Assembly: GCA_016714165.1 (NCBI GenBank)
Contig: JADJNU010000001.1
Location: forward strand, 1,736,001 to 1,800,000
Reading direction: 5' to 3'
Length of the DNA stretch: 64,000 nt
DNA from: Bdellovibrionales bacterium
GTDB lineage: Bacteria > Bdellovibrionota > Bdellovibrionia > Bdellovibrionales > UBA1609
The translations under genes were made by a program, and so were the position numbers. Shown here piece by piece: positions 51,408-61,295 of this stretch. The notes under the pieces are model-generated. The model did no database searches and was not told the DNA's origin. It saw only the letters and a list, made by a program, of their open reading frames with translations. Numbering within the stretch: the first letter of the stretch is position 1; the number at the start of each line of letters is the position of its first letter.

Positions 51408-52678
51408 GGAGTGAACCTCTTACTTTCGAACGCCCTTCTCGGACATAAAATTCAAATTCGTCCCGAAATTTATTAACAAAGCTGATCGCGGGCATCGCCG
51501 CCGCATCACTCAAAGCGCAAATTGTTCGACCCATCATCTGTTGTGACACTCTCAATACAAGATCAATGTCTTGCAACCGACCCTCACCACTCACAATACT
51601 ATTCACAATCTTATGTAGCCAGCCAGTTCCCTCACGGCATGGAGTGCACTGACCACAAGATTCGTGATGGTAAAAGTGCATAATGACTTTGAGCAGATCA
51701 ACCATGCAGTTTGAATCATCGATGACGATGACGGCACCTGAACCTAACATTGATCCCATGCCTTGCAGACATTCGTAGTCCATGGTTGCCCGCTGCGCTT
51801 CCTCAGCCGTTAGCACCGGAGCAGACGAGCCACCTGGAATGACAGCCTTCAATTCTCGACCGGAAATCAGGCCACCACATTCATTATTGATTAAATCGAT
51901 CAAAGGATATCCTAATGAAACCTCGTAGACGCCCGGTTTTTTCACATTTCCGCTGACTGAAAATATCTTTGTTCCGGGTGACTTTTCAGTGCCAAATTTC
52001 CGGTAGGCCTGAGCCCCATCTCTCATGATCGGAACTACCGCCGCCAGCGTCTCAACATTGTTGACTATTGTTGGCTTAGCTAAATAACCCTGAACCGCTG
52101 GGAATGGGGGTTTCAATTTCGGTTGGCCCTTTTTTCCTTCAAGAGAAGAAATCATTCCCGTTTCTTCTCCACAGATATAAGCACCAGCTCCCGAATAAAC
52201 ATCTAAATCATGGTCAAAACCAGAGCCCAGAATATTTTTACCCAAGAATCCCGCTTTATAGGCTTCTGCTATCGCCTTTTCAACAGTCCGAATACACATT
52301 CGGTATTCGCCGCGGATATACACATAGGATTTCCTTTGAGCCAATGGCAAAGGCTGAAATAATCATGCCCTCAATCAGTTGGTGAGGAGCTCTTGATAAC
52401 ATTGCCCGATCTTTGAAAGTGCCCGGCTCCCCTTCGTCCGCATTACAAAGCAGATACCTCTCTTCTCCGTTTGCAGGAAGAAAACCCCATTTCATTCCCG
52501 TTGGAAAACCGGCCCCTCCTCGGCCTCTGAGACCCGAAGCCTTGACCTCGTCAATGATGGCCTTAGGACTTAACTTCAAAGCCTTTGATAGCACCTCGTA
52601 TCCACCGTATTTTTGATAGCCTTGGATCCCAATAAATTCATCTTTGTCGTAATGCTGAGTGAGAAGCTTGATTTCCAT
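51394..52678 (-). CDS. nuoF: NADH-quinone oxidoreductase subunit F, single-base frameshift
   Basis: NuoF binds FMN and NADH. The first part (from ATG 52678, MEIKLLTQHYDKDEF) has the NADH site GLRGRGGAGFPTGMKW and NADEGEPGTFKDR. It changes frame at IGS-K, and the remainder follows in the next frame: KSYVYIRGEYRMCI, GAGAYICGEETGMISSLEG, and the 4Fe-4S motif ESCGQCTPCREGTGWL. Removing one G at the GG of 52333-52334 (plus-strand C) joins the parts as GSKKSYVYIRGEY. Essential-type gene, so the break is probably a sequence error. It lies between nuoE and nuoG. Confidence 0.9.
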
Positions 52679-52682
52679 CAGT

Positions 52683-53156
52683 TCATTCCAATTCTCGCAG
52701 AATCTTGACTGCTTTGTCTGGGGTGAGATTTTCGTGGTAGTCGTCATTGACTTGCATCATGGGCGCCGTCCCGCAAGATCCGAGGCATTCAACCCGTGTG
52801 ACAGTATATCGCCCATCTGGACTCATCCCATCATCACCGATATTAAGGGACTTTACCAAGTGGTCAGCCAACTCACGTCCACCGTTCATCGCACATGAGA
52901 TGTTGCAGCAGACCTGGACATGAAACCTACCGACAGGCTCCTGATTGAACATTGTATAAAAACTCGATACTTCGTGAACCCAACGTTCAGGAACATCCAT
53001 TATTTTTGCCAGATAAGCTATGCTCTCCGGACTTACCCAACCACCATTTTCTTCTTGGATTTTGAAAAGGCAAGGAATGATCGCTGATCGCTTTGTCTCA
53101 TATCGCTTCATTTCCTTATTAACGAATTCAAGGCCATCCTTTGAAAGTTCAAACAT
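52683..53156 (-). CDS. nuoE: NADH-quinone oxidoreductase subunit E
   Basis: A 157-residue thioredoxin-fold 2Fe-2S subunit. The ligands are C83 and C88 (VCCNISC) and C124 and C128 (VECLGSCG), and the motif VSSFYTMF is conserved. It works with NuoF at the NADH-oxidising tip. The stop lies 5 bases before the nuoF start. Confidence 0.94.
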   Translation of the reverse strand: MFELSKDGLEFVNKEMKRYETKRSAIIPCLFKIQEENGGWVSPESIAYLAKIMDVPERWVHEVSSFYTMFNQEPVGRFHVQVCCNISCAMNGGRELADHLVKSLNIGDDGMSPDGRYTVTRVECLGSCGTAPMMQVNDDYHENLTPDKAVKILRELE

Positions 53157-53168
53157 ATTGCAGACTCC

Positions 53169-54845
53169 TTAGCGATCCAATTCACCCGCGATTAGATTTT
53201 GACTACCCAATATGGCGATGACATCAGCCACCTGACCACCGGTCACCTGCTCCACAAACGACTGGTAAATAGCAAAACAAGGGGGACGAACCTTCAACCG
53301 ATAGGGATTGGCGCTTCCATCGCTGATGAGCCAAAATCCCAATTCTCCGTTTGCTGCCTCGGTTGCATCGTAGATCTCACCAACGGGAGGACGCAGTCCT
53401 TTGATCACGAGCATAAAATGATTCATAAGACCTTCGATATTTCCATAAACGTCTTTTTTCTCAGGGAGAGTTATGCCTCTGTCTCTCACTGTGTAATCGC
53501 CGCCTGGAACATTCTTTGCGACTTGTTCGATAATCCTCAGGGACTCCCTCATTTCGGCAACCCGCACCAAGTATCGATCATAGACATCGCCATTGGTCCC
53601 AATTGGAATTTGAAAATCAAGAGTCTCATAGCCATAATAAGGAGTCGCTTTGCGCAAATCCAGACTGACACCCGCGGCCCGCAAACAAGGCCCTGTGTAT
53701 CCCCATTCAATTGCGTTCTCGGCCGTTATCGCGCCCACATCACGGGTTCTTTTAATCCAAATTTTATTCCCAGTGAGGAGGATATCAAGATCATCTACTC
53801 CTTTGCGCATCTCTTTGCAAAATTGCAAAACCTCATCAAACCACCCCTCAGGGGCATCCTGGGCCATGCCACCTATCCGGGTCAGTGCAACCGTCAAACG
53901 AGCCCCACAAAGTTTTTCAAAAAGAGTATAGACCTTTTCCCGATAGGTAAAGAGATGAAAGAAACCAGTCAATGCCCCTAGATCAACCGCATTTGCCCCA
54001 ATGCACACAAGGTGGTCGATGATGCGAGACAACTCAGCCAAAATAATTCGCATCGCTTGAGCGCGAGGTGGAATTTCCACGTTCATCATTTTTTCAACAG
54101 CTTTACAATAGCCGATATTGTTCATCGGAGCCGAGCAATAATTGAGACGGTCCGTGAAGGGTATCACTTGATTATAGGGATGCGTTTCAGCCATCTTCTC
54201 AAAACATCGATGAAGGTAGCCCAACTCAACGCCAGCTCGGTGAACTTTTTCTCCGTCCAAGGCCGCCATCACCCGAAGTGTCCCATGTGTTGCAGGATGG
54301 GAAGGTCCAATGTTCAGGGGCACTAAATCGCGACCGTCATCTTTGTAACGATCATCATTATCGAAATGGATGGGCATTGCCTCTGTGCAATGTTGCTGTC
54401 TATCTGCTGGGTAGTCCTTGCGCAGAGGGTGTCCAACAAACTGATGATGAACAAGAATACGACGAAGGTTGGGGTGGCCCGCAAAACGGACCCCGTACAT
54501 ATCATAAATTTCACGTTCAAACCAATCGGCGCATTTCCAAATTGAAATCACTGAGTCAATTGACTCATCCTCGCCAACCTGAGTTTTCAATCGACAGCGA
54601 CTGAAGTCTTTGGAAGAAAACAACTCGTAAACTATTTCAAATCGTCGTTTGCGCTCAGGAAAGTCAGCGCCAGCCACTTGCATCAAGAAATCAAAACGCC
54701 CTGAACTCTTTAGATGCTCTAAGACAGACAAGATTTGACCCTTAGGAAGGGACAGCACATTGTTGCCATAGACGTAGGAATATTCAAAAGTGTTTTCGAC
54801 AAATTTCTTGCTTAGATCCGCACGTAAAGTTTCGATTATATTCAT
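53169..54845 (-). CDS. nuoCD: NADH-quinone oxidoreductase subunits C and D, fused
   Basis: A 558-residue fusion. The NuoC part is about 1-160 (FLMQVAGADFPERKRRFEIVYEL, ADWFEREIYDMYGVRFAGHPNLRRILV). The NuoD part starts around 170 with LVPLNIGPSHPATHGTLRVMAALDGE and has GYLHRCFEKMAETHPYNQV, and ends AIYQSFVEQVTGGQVADVIAILGSQN. The two subunits form the quinone-site platform at cluster N2. The C-D fusion is common in enterics and some other proteobacteria. Confidence 0.95.
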   Translation of the reverse strand: MNIIETLRADLSKKFVENTFEYSYVYGNNVLSLPKGQILSVLEHLKSSGRFDFLMQVAGADFPERKRRFEIVYELFSSKDFSRCRLKTQVGEDESIDSVISIWKCADWFEREIYDMYGVRFAGHPNLRRILVHHQFVGHPLRKDYPADRQQHCTEAMPIHFDNDDRYKDDGRDLVPLNIGPSHPATHGTLRVMAALDGEKVHRAGVELGYLHRCFEKMAETHPYNQVIPFTDRLNYCSAPMNNIGYCKAVEKMMNVEIPPRAQAMRIILAELSRIIDHLVCIGANAVDLGALTGFFHLFTYREKVYTLFEKLCGARLTVALTRIGGMAQDAPEGWFDEVLQFCKEMRKGVDDLDILLTGNKIWIKRTRDVGAITAENAIEWGYTGPCLRAAGVSLDLRKATPYYGYETLDFQIPIGTNGDVYDRYLVRVAEMRESLRIIEQVAKNVPGGDYTVRDRGITLPEKKDVYGNIEGLMNHFMLVIKGLRPPVGEIYDATEAANGELGFWLISDGSANPYRLKVRPPCFAIYQSFVEQVTGGQVADVIAILGSQNLIAGELDR

Positions 54846-54850
54846 ACCAA

Positions 54851-55393
54851 TTACCTATAACTCCCAGGAACCCAGTTATCTCTCCAGGGCCGAGGGGCAC
54901 CATCCGAAATCATTTTTTGTATCACCATCACTCCGTCAAGAACTGCTTCGGGCGTCGGGGGGCAACCCGGAACGTAGACATCCACAGGAACCACCTTGTC
55001 TACGCCCTGCAAAACATGATAGGCGCGATAAAAACCACCTGAAGAAGCACAGGCACCCATCGCGATGACATATTTAGGCTCCAACATCTGCTCATAGACC
55101 CGAGAAATAATCGGGGCCATCTTTTCGGTAATTGTTCCAGCCACCAGCAAGAGATCTGCCTGACGGGGAGAAAAACGCACAACCTCAGCTCCAAACCGAG
55201 CCAAGTCGTAGCGCGGACCCATAACCGACATCAATTCAATTCCACAGCAGGCAGTTCCGTAGGGCATGGGCCAAAGTGAATTCCGACGTCCCCAGGCAAT
55301 GATTTTATCTATCTGAGTTGTAAAGGCAAAGGAACGAGTCGCTTCAACAAGCTCCCGATCCATCTGCCGCGTGGCAACCGCTGATTGAGCCAT
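54851..55393 (-). CDS. nuoB: NADH-quinone oxidoreductase subunit B
   Basis: A 180-residue subunit carrying cluster N2. The ligands are C49 and C50 (YGTACCGIE), C115 (AMGACASSG) and C144 (YVPGCPPTPE). The start ATG at 55393 is taken over one 6 bases upstream. It is the first gene of the block; nuoA, normally just upstream, is absent, and no nuo gene appears on the opposite side. Confidence 0.95.
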   Translation of the reverse strand: MAQSAVATRQMDRELVEATRSFAFTTQIDKIIAWGRRNSLWPMPYGTACCGIELMSVMGPRYDLARFGAEVVRFSPRQADLLLVAGTITEKMAPIISRVYEQMLEPKYVIAMGACASSGGFYRAYHVLQGVDKVVPVDVYVPGCPPTPEAVLDGVMVIQKMISDGAPRPWRDNWVPGSYR

Positions 55394-55925
55394 ACTCACT
55401 CCTCTCTCTCTCCTCCTTCAAAAACGGCGAGATTTTGCCGAAATGTGCTTGATCAAAAACAATCAAGAAGAAGGAACCAAGTTATCTGCAACAGAAGTTG
55501 ATTGAAGAAGACCAGCAACGACAAACGCGTTCATTAAGACTGAATTGCTAATCTTCCTAAGCCTTTAAGGTACTAACACCCTTCGCATATGGAGTCACGA
55601 TCAATAGAATTCCCGAACTCATCAGGATCATTTTGTCCCTCACCTGTCCCGATGAAACTCCCTCTTCAATTGATAACGTTATGCATTAATGTTTTGTCGA
55701 TAGGAGGCCAACTCGGCCTTCCAAATATTTTGCTCTGCTTCAAAATCGGACCAGTTTTTGTCTCTCGCCTGGTTTCAATTTGAAACCAGGCGAAGGTTAT
55801 AGATAGAATTTCTCATAACGAAACTGGCGGTCTCGCCTGAGTTTGAATTCCGCGGCAGAAAGCTCTCCAAAGGACTGAGAGCCAAAGCCCTGAGAGATCG
55901 TCAAAACACCTATGGAGGGGGAAAT
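55394..55925. other. Intergenic region with a 29-base inverted repeat
   Basis: The 530 bases between divergent nuoB and the subtilase gene hold no convincing gene; a short frame at 55589-55783 has no ribosome-binding site or homology. At 55765-55793 two perfect 14-base arms (TCGCCTGGTTTCAA and its complement) flank a single T. It has no T-run on either side, so it is more like an operator or RNA stem than a terminator. Confidence 0.7.
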
Positions 55926-57455
55926 ATGAAAGCAGCTCTTTTTTCCACAATACTGTGGAGCTTCACGGCATGGGCCTCTGGGCCAACGGGTGATTACCTT
56001 GTCCAAATATCGCCCGAACTCAGATCTCAACCCTTAAGAATATTTAGCTTCATTCCTGCGGGAACAAAGATAGAAGATCTGGGATTGAACAATTGGGTTC
56101 GGATTCAAACGCCTGCAAACAGTCTGTCTGGTTTTGATATTGAGGCCCTGCGACAAAATCCAGACATCGTGAATGTCCAGCCCAATTATCGAATCAGCTT
56201 GCTTGAAACCTTTCACGTTAAACCTTCAAGCCGGCTCCAGCTGATAAGGCTAACCGCAGAAAAATTCTTTGGCGGCTCCCTTCTTCCTTTTCCCTCTCCT
56301 GAAACAGACCAGGATCGGAACGAAGTTGGAGCTTCAGGTCGAATTGCCGACAATCCTCCCATTCCCATCACAGGAAGCGGAGGTGCCGGAAACGATAATC
56401 TCTATGATAGACAATGGGGCATGAACAGTATGGGAGTGGTAGAGGCGTGGAAAATTAAACCGGCCACACAGTCCATCACAGTTGCTGTCATTGACACGGG
56501 AGTTGACTACACGCATGAAGATCTTGTCGATAATATTTGGAAAAATCCAGGCGAAACTGGAACAGACTCCCAAGGGAGGGATAAATCCAGTAACGGCCTT
56601 GATGATGACAACAACGGATATATTGACGATGTCGTTGGATGGGATTTTGCTTCAAATGATAATAAGCCGTTCGATCTCACTGTTCCTCCGACCGATCTTC
56701 TTTTTGGTGGTGGAAACCCCGGACATGGGACACATGTTGCGGGTTGCGTAGCTGCACGATCGTCCAATGGAAAGGGTGTTGTTGGAGTTGCCGACAACAA
56801 CATTAAAATCATGGCATTGCGCTTCTTAACTGAAAAGGGACAGGGGACGACAGCCGATGCGATAAAGGCAATCCGCTACGCCGTCGACAACGGGGCACTT
56901 GTCTCAAACAACTCTTGGGGATCCGAAGGCGAGGATCCGGCCGAGTCAACTGAAAACAAAGCCTTGCGAGATGCTATCGCCTATTCCGAATCAAAGGGAA
57001 GTTTGTTCATTGCAGCCGCAGGAAATGGACACAACGGAGTCGGCTACAACAATGATACGGACTCTCTACCAGGCTATCCCGCCAGCTATCCAGACGACAT
57101 TATCATCAGCGTCGCTGCAATTGATAAAAATGACAGCCTCGGCAGTTTTTCAAACTGGGGAGCTAAGTCAGTCGATATTGCGGCTCCTGGGGTTGCGGTG
57201 TTCTCAACAATGGTTGGCAACAAATACAATGATCTCGTCATCGATCTTTTTGGAATCAAGGCCACCTGGGATGGGACTTCGATGGCTTCTCCTCACGTTG
57301 CTGGTGCTGCTGCCCTCTACTGGTCGAGAAACCCAACCAAAACTTGGAAGGAAGTCAAAAACGCCATTCTTCAAAACACTCAAAGTGTACCTGCTCTTGG
57401 CGGCAAAGTGTCTTCCGGCGGAAAGCTGGACATTCGCAGTTTAATGAATCACTAA
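55926..57455 (+). CDS. Secreted subtilisin-like serine protease (S8)
   Basis: A 509-residue protease. A signal peptide (MKAALFSTILWSFTAWASG) is followed by an inhibitor-type propeptide (about 22-90) and the catalytic domain. The triad is D190 (VAVIDTGVDY), H266 (GNPGHGTHVAG) and S451 (DGTSMASPHVAGAAAL); N366 (AAGNG) is the oxyanion Asn. DDDNNGYIDD suggests a calcium site. It is exported to the periplasm or beyond and may be autocleaved. A GGAGGG site lies 6 bases ahead of the ATG. Confidence 0.93.
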   Translation: MKAALFSTILWSFTAWASGPTGDYLVQISPELRSQPLRIFSFIPAGTKIEDLGLNNWVRIQTPANSLSGFDIEALRQNPDIVNVQPNYRISLLETFHVKPSSRLQLIRLTAEKFFGGSLLPFPSPETDQDRNEVGASGRIADNPPIPITGSGGAGNDNLYDRQWGMNSMGVVEAWKIKPATQSITVAVIDTGVDYTHEDLVDNIWKNPGETGTDSQGRDKSSNGLDDDNNGYIDDVVGWDFASNDNKPFDLTVPPTDLLFGGGNPGHGTHVAGCVAARSSNGKGVVGVADNNIKIMALRFLTEKGQGTTADAIKAIRYAVDNGALVSNNSWGSEGEDPAESTENKALRDAIAYSESKGSLFIAAAGNGHNGVGYNNDTDSLPGYPASYPDDIIISVAAIDKNDSLGSFSNWGAKSVDIAAPGVAVFSTMVGNKYNDLVIDLFGIKATWDGTSMASPHVAGAAALYWSRNPTKTWKEVKNAILQNTQSVPALGGKVSSGGKLDIRSLMNH

Positions 57456-57467
57456 ATGAAATCGTCA

Positions 57468-57495
57468 AAGAGTCCCGTCATCAAACGGGACTCTT
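57468..57495 (+). terminator. Hairpin after the protease gene
   Basis: AAGAGTCCCGT (57468-57478) and its complement (57485-57495) enclose a 6-base loop. The stem is perfect but followed by GATTC rather than a T-run, so termination would be weak. It lies 13 bases past the stop. Confidence 0.6.
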
Positions 57496-57587
57496 GATTC
57501 GCAAAATGCTCTCCACCCAATAATCATGTTGACCTCTGATCTCGGTCAAATTAGCCATTATAGAGTGGCCTTTGAAAAGTTGTAAAA

Positions 57588-59450
57588 TTGAAACAAAAGC
57601 TGAATTCTCAGCTGGTTGTCGCTATGCATGGAGATCACTTGCAGACCTCTGAACAGACCCAGCGCCCTTTATCGCCATCAGAGAGAGAGGCTGATGAACA
57701 CCTGCTTTTGAATCGCCCTTTCTTTTACTATTTCTCCAAGAATTGGCGTGTTTTCTCTTTGGGATTGGTCACCTTGTTTTTTACAAATCTCTTTGATGCT
57801 TTGCCCCCATACATCATCGGTCTCGCCATCGATCAGATTTCACAGCAGGCCGGATGGCAAACTCTTGCTCGAACGGTTGCCTTCTTAGTTGCAACAGCTC
57901 TGTTCTTGGCCCTGTTTAGATACCTGTGGCGAGTTTTCTGGGGCAAATTCCACCATGGAGTTGCGGAAGATCTTCGCAATCGTGCCTTCGATAAATTTTT
58001 GGATCTTGGCCCCAGCTTCTACCAAAGACGTTCTGTCGGCGATTTAATGAGCTTGATCACCAACGATGTCAATTCCTTCCGCATGGCGATCGGACCTGGG
58101 ACGCTCGTCATAGCTGATGCTCTTTTTATTCTCCTCATTGTGCCGCCTCTGATGATGTCGCTGTCGGTCTCATGGACCTGGAAGACCTTAATTCTCATGC
58201 CGATCGTACCTCCCTTGGTGGCTCGCATCCTCAAGCTTATCTACGAAAATTTCAGTCAGCAGCAAGAACGATTTGCTGCGATGTCAGGGGCAGCCCAGGA
58301 AATTGTTTCTGGTATCCGCGTTATTAAAAGTTACGCCCAAGAGATCAATCAAACTCGGTTGTTTGACCAGTTTAACAGAAATTACCAATTAGCCTGCAAC
58401 CAAGTAGCAAAAATCGATGCCTGCTTTCCGCCTGTCATGGAGATGAGCGTGGCAATTGGTTCAGTGATCCTTTTGGCCACTGGCGCTCCGGAAGTCATGA
58501 AGGGCACTGTTTCGATTGGCGCATTTTTTTCCTTTTATCAGTACATTCAGCGCATGATTTGGCCCATGTCGGCCCTCGGCATCGGATTTAATCACGTTCA
58601 ACAGGGAAAGGCTTCCTTTGCACGAATTGCTGAACTTCTTAGAATAGCAAACGATGTTCCTGATTCCGGACAACATCAATTGGATCAATTTTCAAACTTA
58701 GAAATCAGAGATCTTTGCTTTACCTATCCTGGCACAAACCATCCTGCTCTCCGCAATATCTCATTCAAAATTGAAGCCGGCGAGACGATTGGCATAGTTG
58801 GAGAAACGGGGGCAGGAAAGTCAACTCTCGTGGATCTGCTCTGTCGACTCTACCCTGTCTCGCCGAACTCCATACTTTATAACGGTATTTCAATCGAGCA
58901 ACTGAGAAAAATTTCTCTCCGCCGAACAGTCAGCATTGTCCCCCAGGACCCATTTTTGTTTTCCAAACCCATCCAGGATAATATGGCGTTGGCTCGTCAG
59001 GAATGGTCCATGGATGAAATCCATACTCTGAGCCAGCTCGTTAATATCGCTGAAGAAATTAATGAGATCCCTGAAAAATATGAGGCTTACCTAGGAGAAC
59101 GAGGTGTCAATTTATCGGGAGGGCAAAAACAACGGCTCACGATTGCACGAGCCCTGATGGCTGACTCACCCCTCTTGATATTTGATGATTCATTGAGCGC
59201 TGTCGATGCAAAAACCGAAAAAAATATTCTCGAAAATCTTCGGCAACGGGTCGAAAGAGACAATTTATCTATCACTCTCCTTATCGTTTCCCACCGAGTT
59301 TCTAGTTTGCAATGGGCCGATCGCATAGTTGTTCTCAATGGTGGCGAAATGGAAGCAATAGGCACACATCAGGAACTACTCCTCAAAAGTCCCACCTATT
59401 TGCGTTTCGTGACCTTGCAGTCCGAAAACGGGGGTTCTAATGAGTGCTAA
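57588..59450 (+). CDS. ABC exporter half-transporter, degenerate ATP site
   Basis: A 620-residue membrane-ATPase fusion. Six membrane helices in the first 330 residues are followed by a nucleotide-binding domain with Walker A GETGAGKST (405-412), signature LSGGQ (509-513) and Walker B LLIFD (529-533). The residue after Walker B is Asp (D534), where an active site has Glu. This resembles the degenerate partner in heterodimeric exporters such as TM287/288 and BmrCD. The start is TTG at 57588 or ATG at 57624; neither has a clear ribosome-binding site. The downstream half-transporter overlaps it by 11 bases. Confidence 0.92.
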   Translation: MKQKLNSQLVVAMHGDHLQTSEQTQRPLSPSEREADEHLLLNRPFFYYFSKNWRVFSLGLVTLFFTNLFDALPPYIIGLAIDQISQQAGWQTLARTVAFLVATALFLALFRYLWRVFWGKFHHGVAEDLRNRAFDKFLDLGPSFYQRRSVGDLMSLITNDVNSFRMAIGPGTLVIADALFILLIVPPLMMSLSVSWTWKTLILMPIVPPLVARILKLIYENFSQQQERFAAMSGAAQEIVSGIRVIKSYAQEINQTRLFDQFNRNYQLACNQVAKIDACFPPVMEMSVAIGSVILLATGAPEVMKGTVSIGAFFSFYQYIQRMIWPMSALGIGFNHVQQGKASFARIAELLRIANDVPDSGQHQLDQFSNLEIRDLCFTYPGTNHPALRNISFKIEAGETIGIVGETGAGKSTLVDLLCRLYPVSPNSILYNGISIEQLRKISLRRTVSIVPQDPFLFSKPIQDNMALARQEWSMDEIHTLSQLVNIAEEINEIPEKYEAYLGERGVNLSGGQKQRLTIARALMADSPLLIFDDSLSAVDAKTEKNILENLRQRVERDNLSITLLIVSHRVSSLQWADRIVVLNGGEMEAIGTHQELLLKSPTYLRFVTLQSENGGSNEC

Positions 59451-61263
59451 AAAGCGCAATTTGGACCGATCTTTCCTTGACGAAGAGCATATCCAACACC
59501 AGTTAGGTTTTCTGTCATTTATGAAAAGAATATGGCCATTGCTGTGGAGTCACAGTTATGGATTTGTTATTCTGATTTTGGTTATCCTCAGTTATGTCGT
59601 CACAGGGCGACTTATGCCGGTTGTTTTTGGTCACGCCATAGACGAAGGGATAAGAAAAGACGACCTTTCCCTTGTTTATCAGGCCGCATGTGTTTACCTC
59701 TTTTTAGAAATATTGAGGTCAAGTCTGCATTTCGCTCAAACCTACGGTATTCAGCGATTTGGCAACCGAGTTCTCTATGATTTGCGTGAAAAGCTGATCT
59801 CTCATGTTCAAAGTCTGCCCCTCACCTATTTTGATAAGAATCCTGTTGGAAGAACGGTCACAAGAGTGACAAATGATATCGCTGCTCTCGGTGAGCTCTT
59901 CAGTCTGGGAATTACTGCTGTCATCGTCAGTGGTATCGAAATGTTTGCTATTGTTATCGCCATGTCATTCATTTCTTTGAAGCTCGCGTTGATTACAACG
60001 GCGGTAGCACCCTTCTTAACACTCCTTTGCGTTCACCTGAGCCGGAAAATCAGATTTGTGTTTAGAGATGCCAAGCGCAAGCTAGCTACAATCAATGCCT
60101 TTACGGCCGAAAGCCTCAACGGACTTAAGGTGCTTCAGCTTTTCCACAAAACTGCTGATCGACAGAATGAATTTAATCGCTATTCAGAAGAATTTAAGAA
60201 GCTCAATCTCAAAACCGTCCGTTTATTTGCCCTCCTTTGGCCGATTATCGAATTGTTTAATGTTATTGCGATGACGACGGCCTTATTTTTTGGTGGACTC
60301 TATCGTGAAGAGCTTGGCCTCTCCTTGGGTACTCTCACAACTTTTCTACTAATGGTTCAGAGTTTCTTCCAGCCTCTCAAGACAATTCTCGAACGATACA
60401 CTCAATTTCAAAATGGCTTGGCAAGCGCCGATCGAATATTTTCCCTCATGGATGAGCCTCCGGAACCCCTCCATGGAGATTCACTGCCCAGTGAGCGCTT
60501 ATCTGGCAAAATTCAGATTCGGGAACTCTCTCACCGCTATTCCCAGAACGGCCCGTGGGCCCTAAAAGATATTAATTTGGAAATTCGCCAGGGCGAATCA
60601 TTGGCCCTCGTGGGACGCACAGGAAGTGGCAAGACCACCTTGATTTCTCTTTTGCAGCGTCTCTATGATCACACGGGCGGAAGCATCATCATTGAGGGAC
60701 GCGATTTGCGGTCTGTTTCTCCCCGAGAGTGGCGCCGAAGAGTCGGAGTCGTCCTTCAGGAGAATTTTATTTTTAAAGGCACCATTGCGGGAAATATTAG
60801 CCTCAATGACCCTCAAATTTCTCGGAAACAAATCGAAAGTGCTGCAGATGAGGCCGGGTGCCTGAAACTCCTCCAAACGCACAAGGGTGGACTTAATGCA
60901 GAAGTTGAAGAAAGGGGGAATAATCTGAGCGTTGGTGAGAGACAGCTCATTGCATTTGCTCGAGTGCTCGCATTCAACCCTGATATTCTTATTCTCGACG
61001 AGGCCACAGCAAACATTGACTCCATCAGTGAAAGACTGATTCAAGACGCGATACAAAGAGTGATCAGTGGCCGCACGAGCGTCATTATTGCTCACCGCTT
61101 ATCCACAATTTTGAACTGCGATCGCATCGCCGTCCTTGATCATGGCGAGCTTCTTGAGATAGGCTCCCACCAAGAGCTCATGAGCTTAAAAGCTAAGTAT
61201 TTTGATCTTTACACATCGCAGTTCAAGAAAGAAAGGGAACCCTCCTGCCTGAGTCAAATCTAA
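59440..61263 (+). CDS. ABC exporter half-transporter, consensus catalytic partner
   Basis: A 607-residue fusion of six membrane helices and an ATPase domain: Walker A GRTGSGKTT (392-400), Walker B ILILD (516-520) and the catalytic glutamate E521. Its signature is LSVGE (496-500), degenerate from LSGGQ. Paired with the upstream protein, the composite ATP site with E521 and the upstream LSGGQ is active, and the other is degenerate. The locus to the right suggests a lipid or glycolipid cargo, but no substrate can be read from the sequence. Confidence 0.93.
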   Translation: MSAKKRNLDRSFLDEEHIQHQLGFLSFMKRIWPLLWSHSYGFVILILVILSYVVTGRLMPVVFGHAIDEGIRKDDLSLVYQAACVYLFLEILRSSLHFAQTYGIQRFGNRVLYDLREKLISHVQSLPLTYFDKNPVGRTVTRVTNDIAALGELFSLGITAVIVSGIEMFAIVIAMSFISLKLALITTAVAPFLTLLCVHLSRKIRFVFRDAKRKLATINAFTAESLNGLKVLQLFHKTADRQNEFNRYSEEFKKLNLKTVRLFALLWPIIELFNVIAMTTALFFGGLYREELGLSLGTLTTFLLMVQSFFQPLKTILERYTQFQNGLASADRIFSLMDEPPEPLHGDSLPSERLSGKIQIRELSHRYSQNGPWALKDINLEIRQGESLALVGRTGSGKTTLISLLQRLYDHTGGSIIIEGRDLRSVSPREWRRRVGVVLQENFIFKGTIAGNISLNDPQISRKQIESAADEAGCLKLLQTHKGGLNAEVEERGNNLSVGERQLIAFARVLAFNPDILILDEATANIDSISERLIQDAIQRVISGRTSVIIAHRLSTILNCDRIAVLDHGELLEIGSHQELMSLKAKYFDLYTSQFKKEREPSCLSQI

Positions 61264-61295
61264 AGTCAGATTTACATTTTCACTTAAGCTCAAGA

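Noticed and set aside
55589..55783. A 64-codon plus-strand frame in the nuoB/protease gap
   Set aside because: No ribosome-binding site, no motif, and it runs into the inverted repeat.
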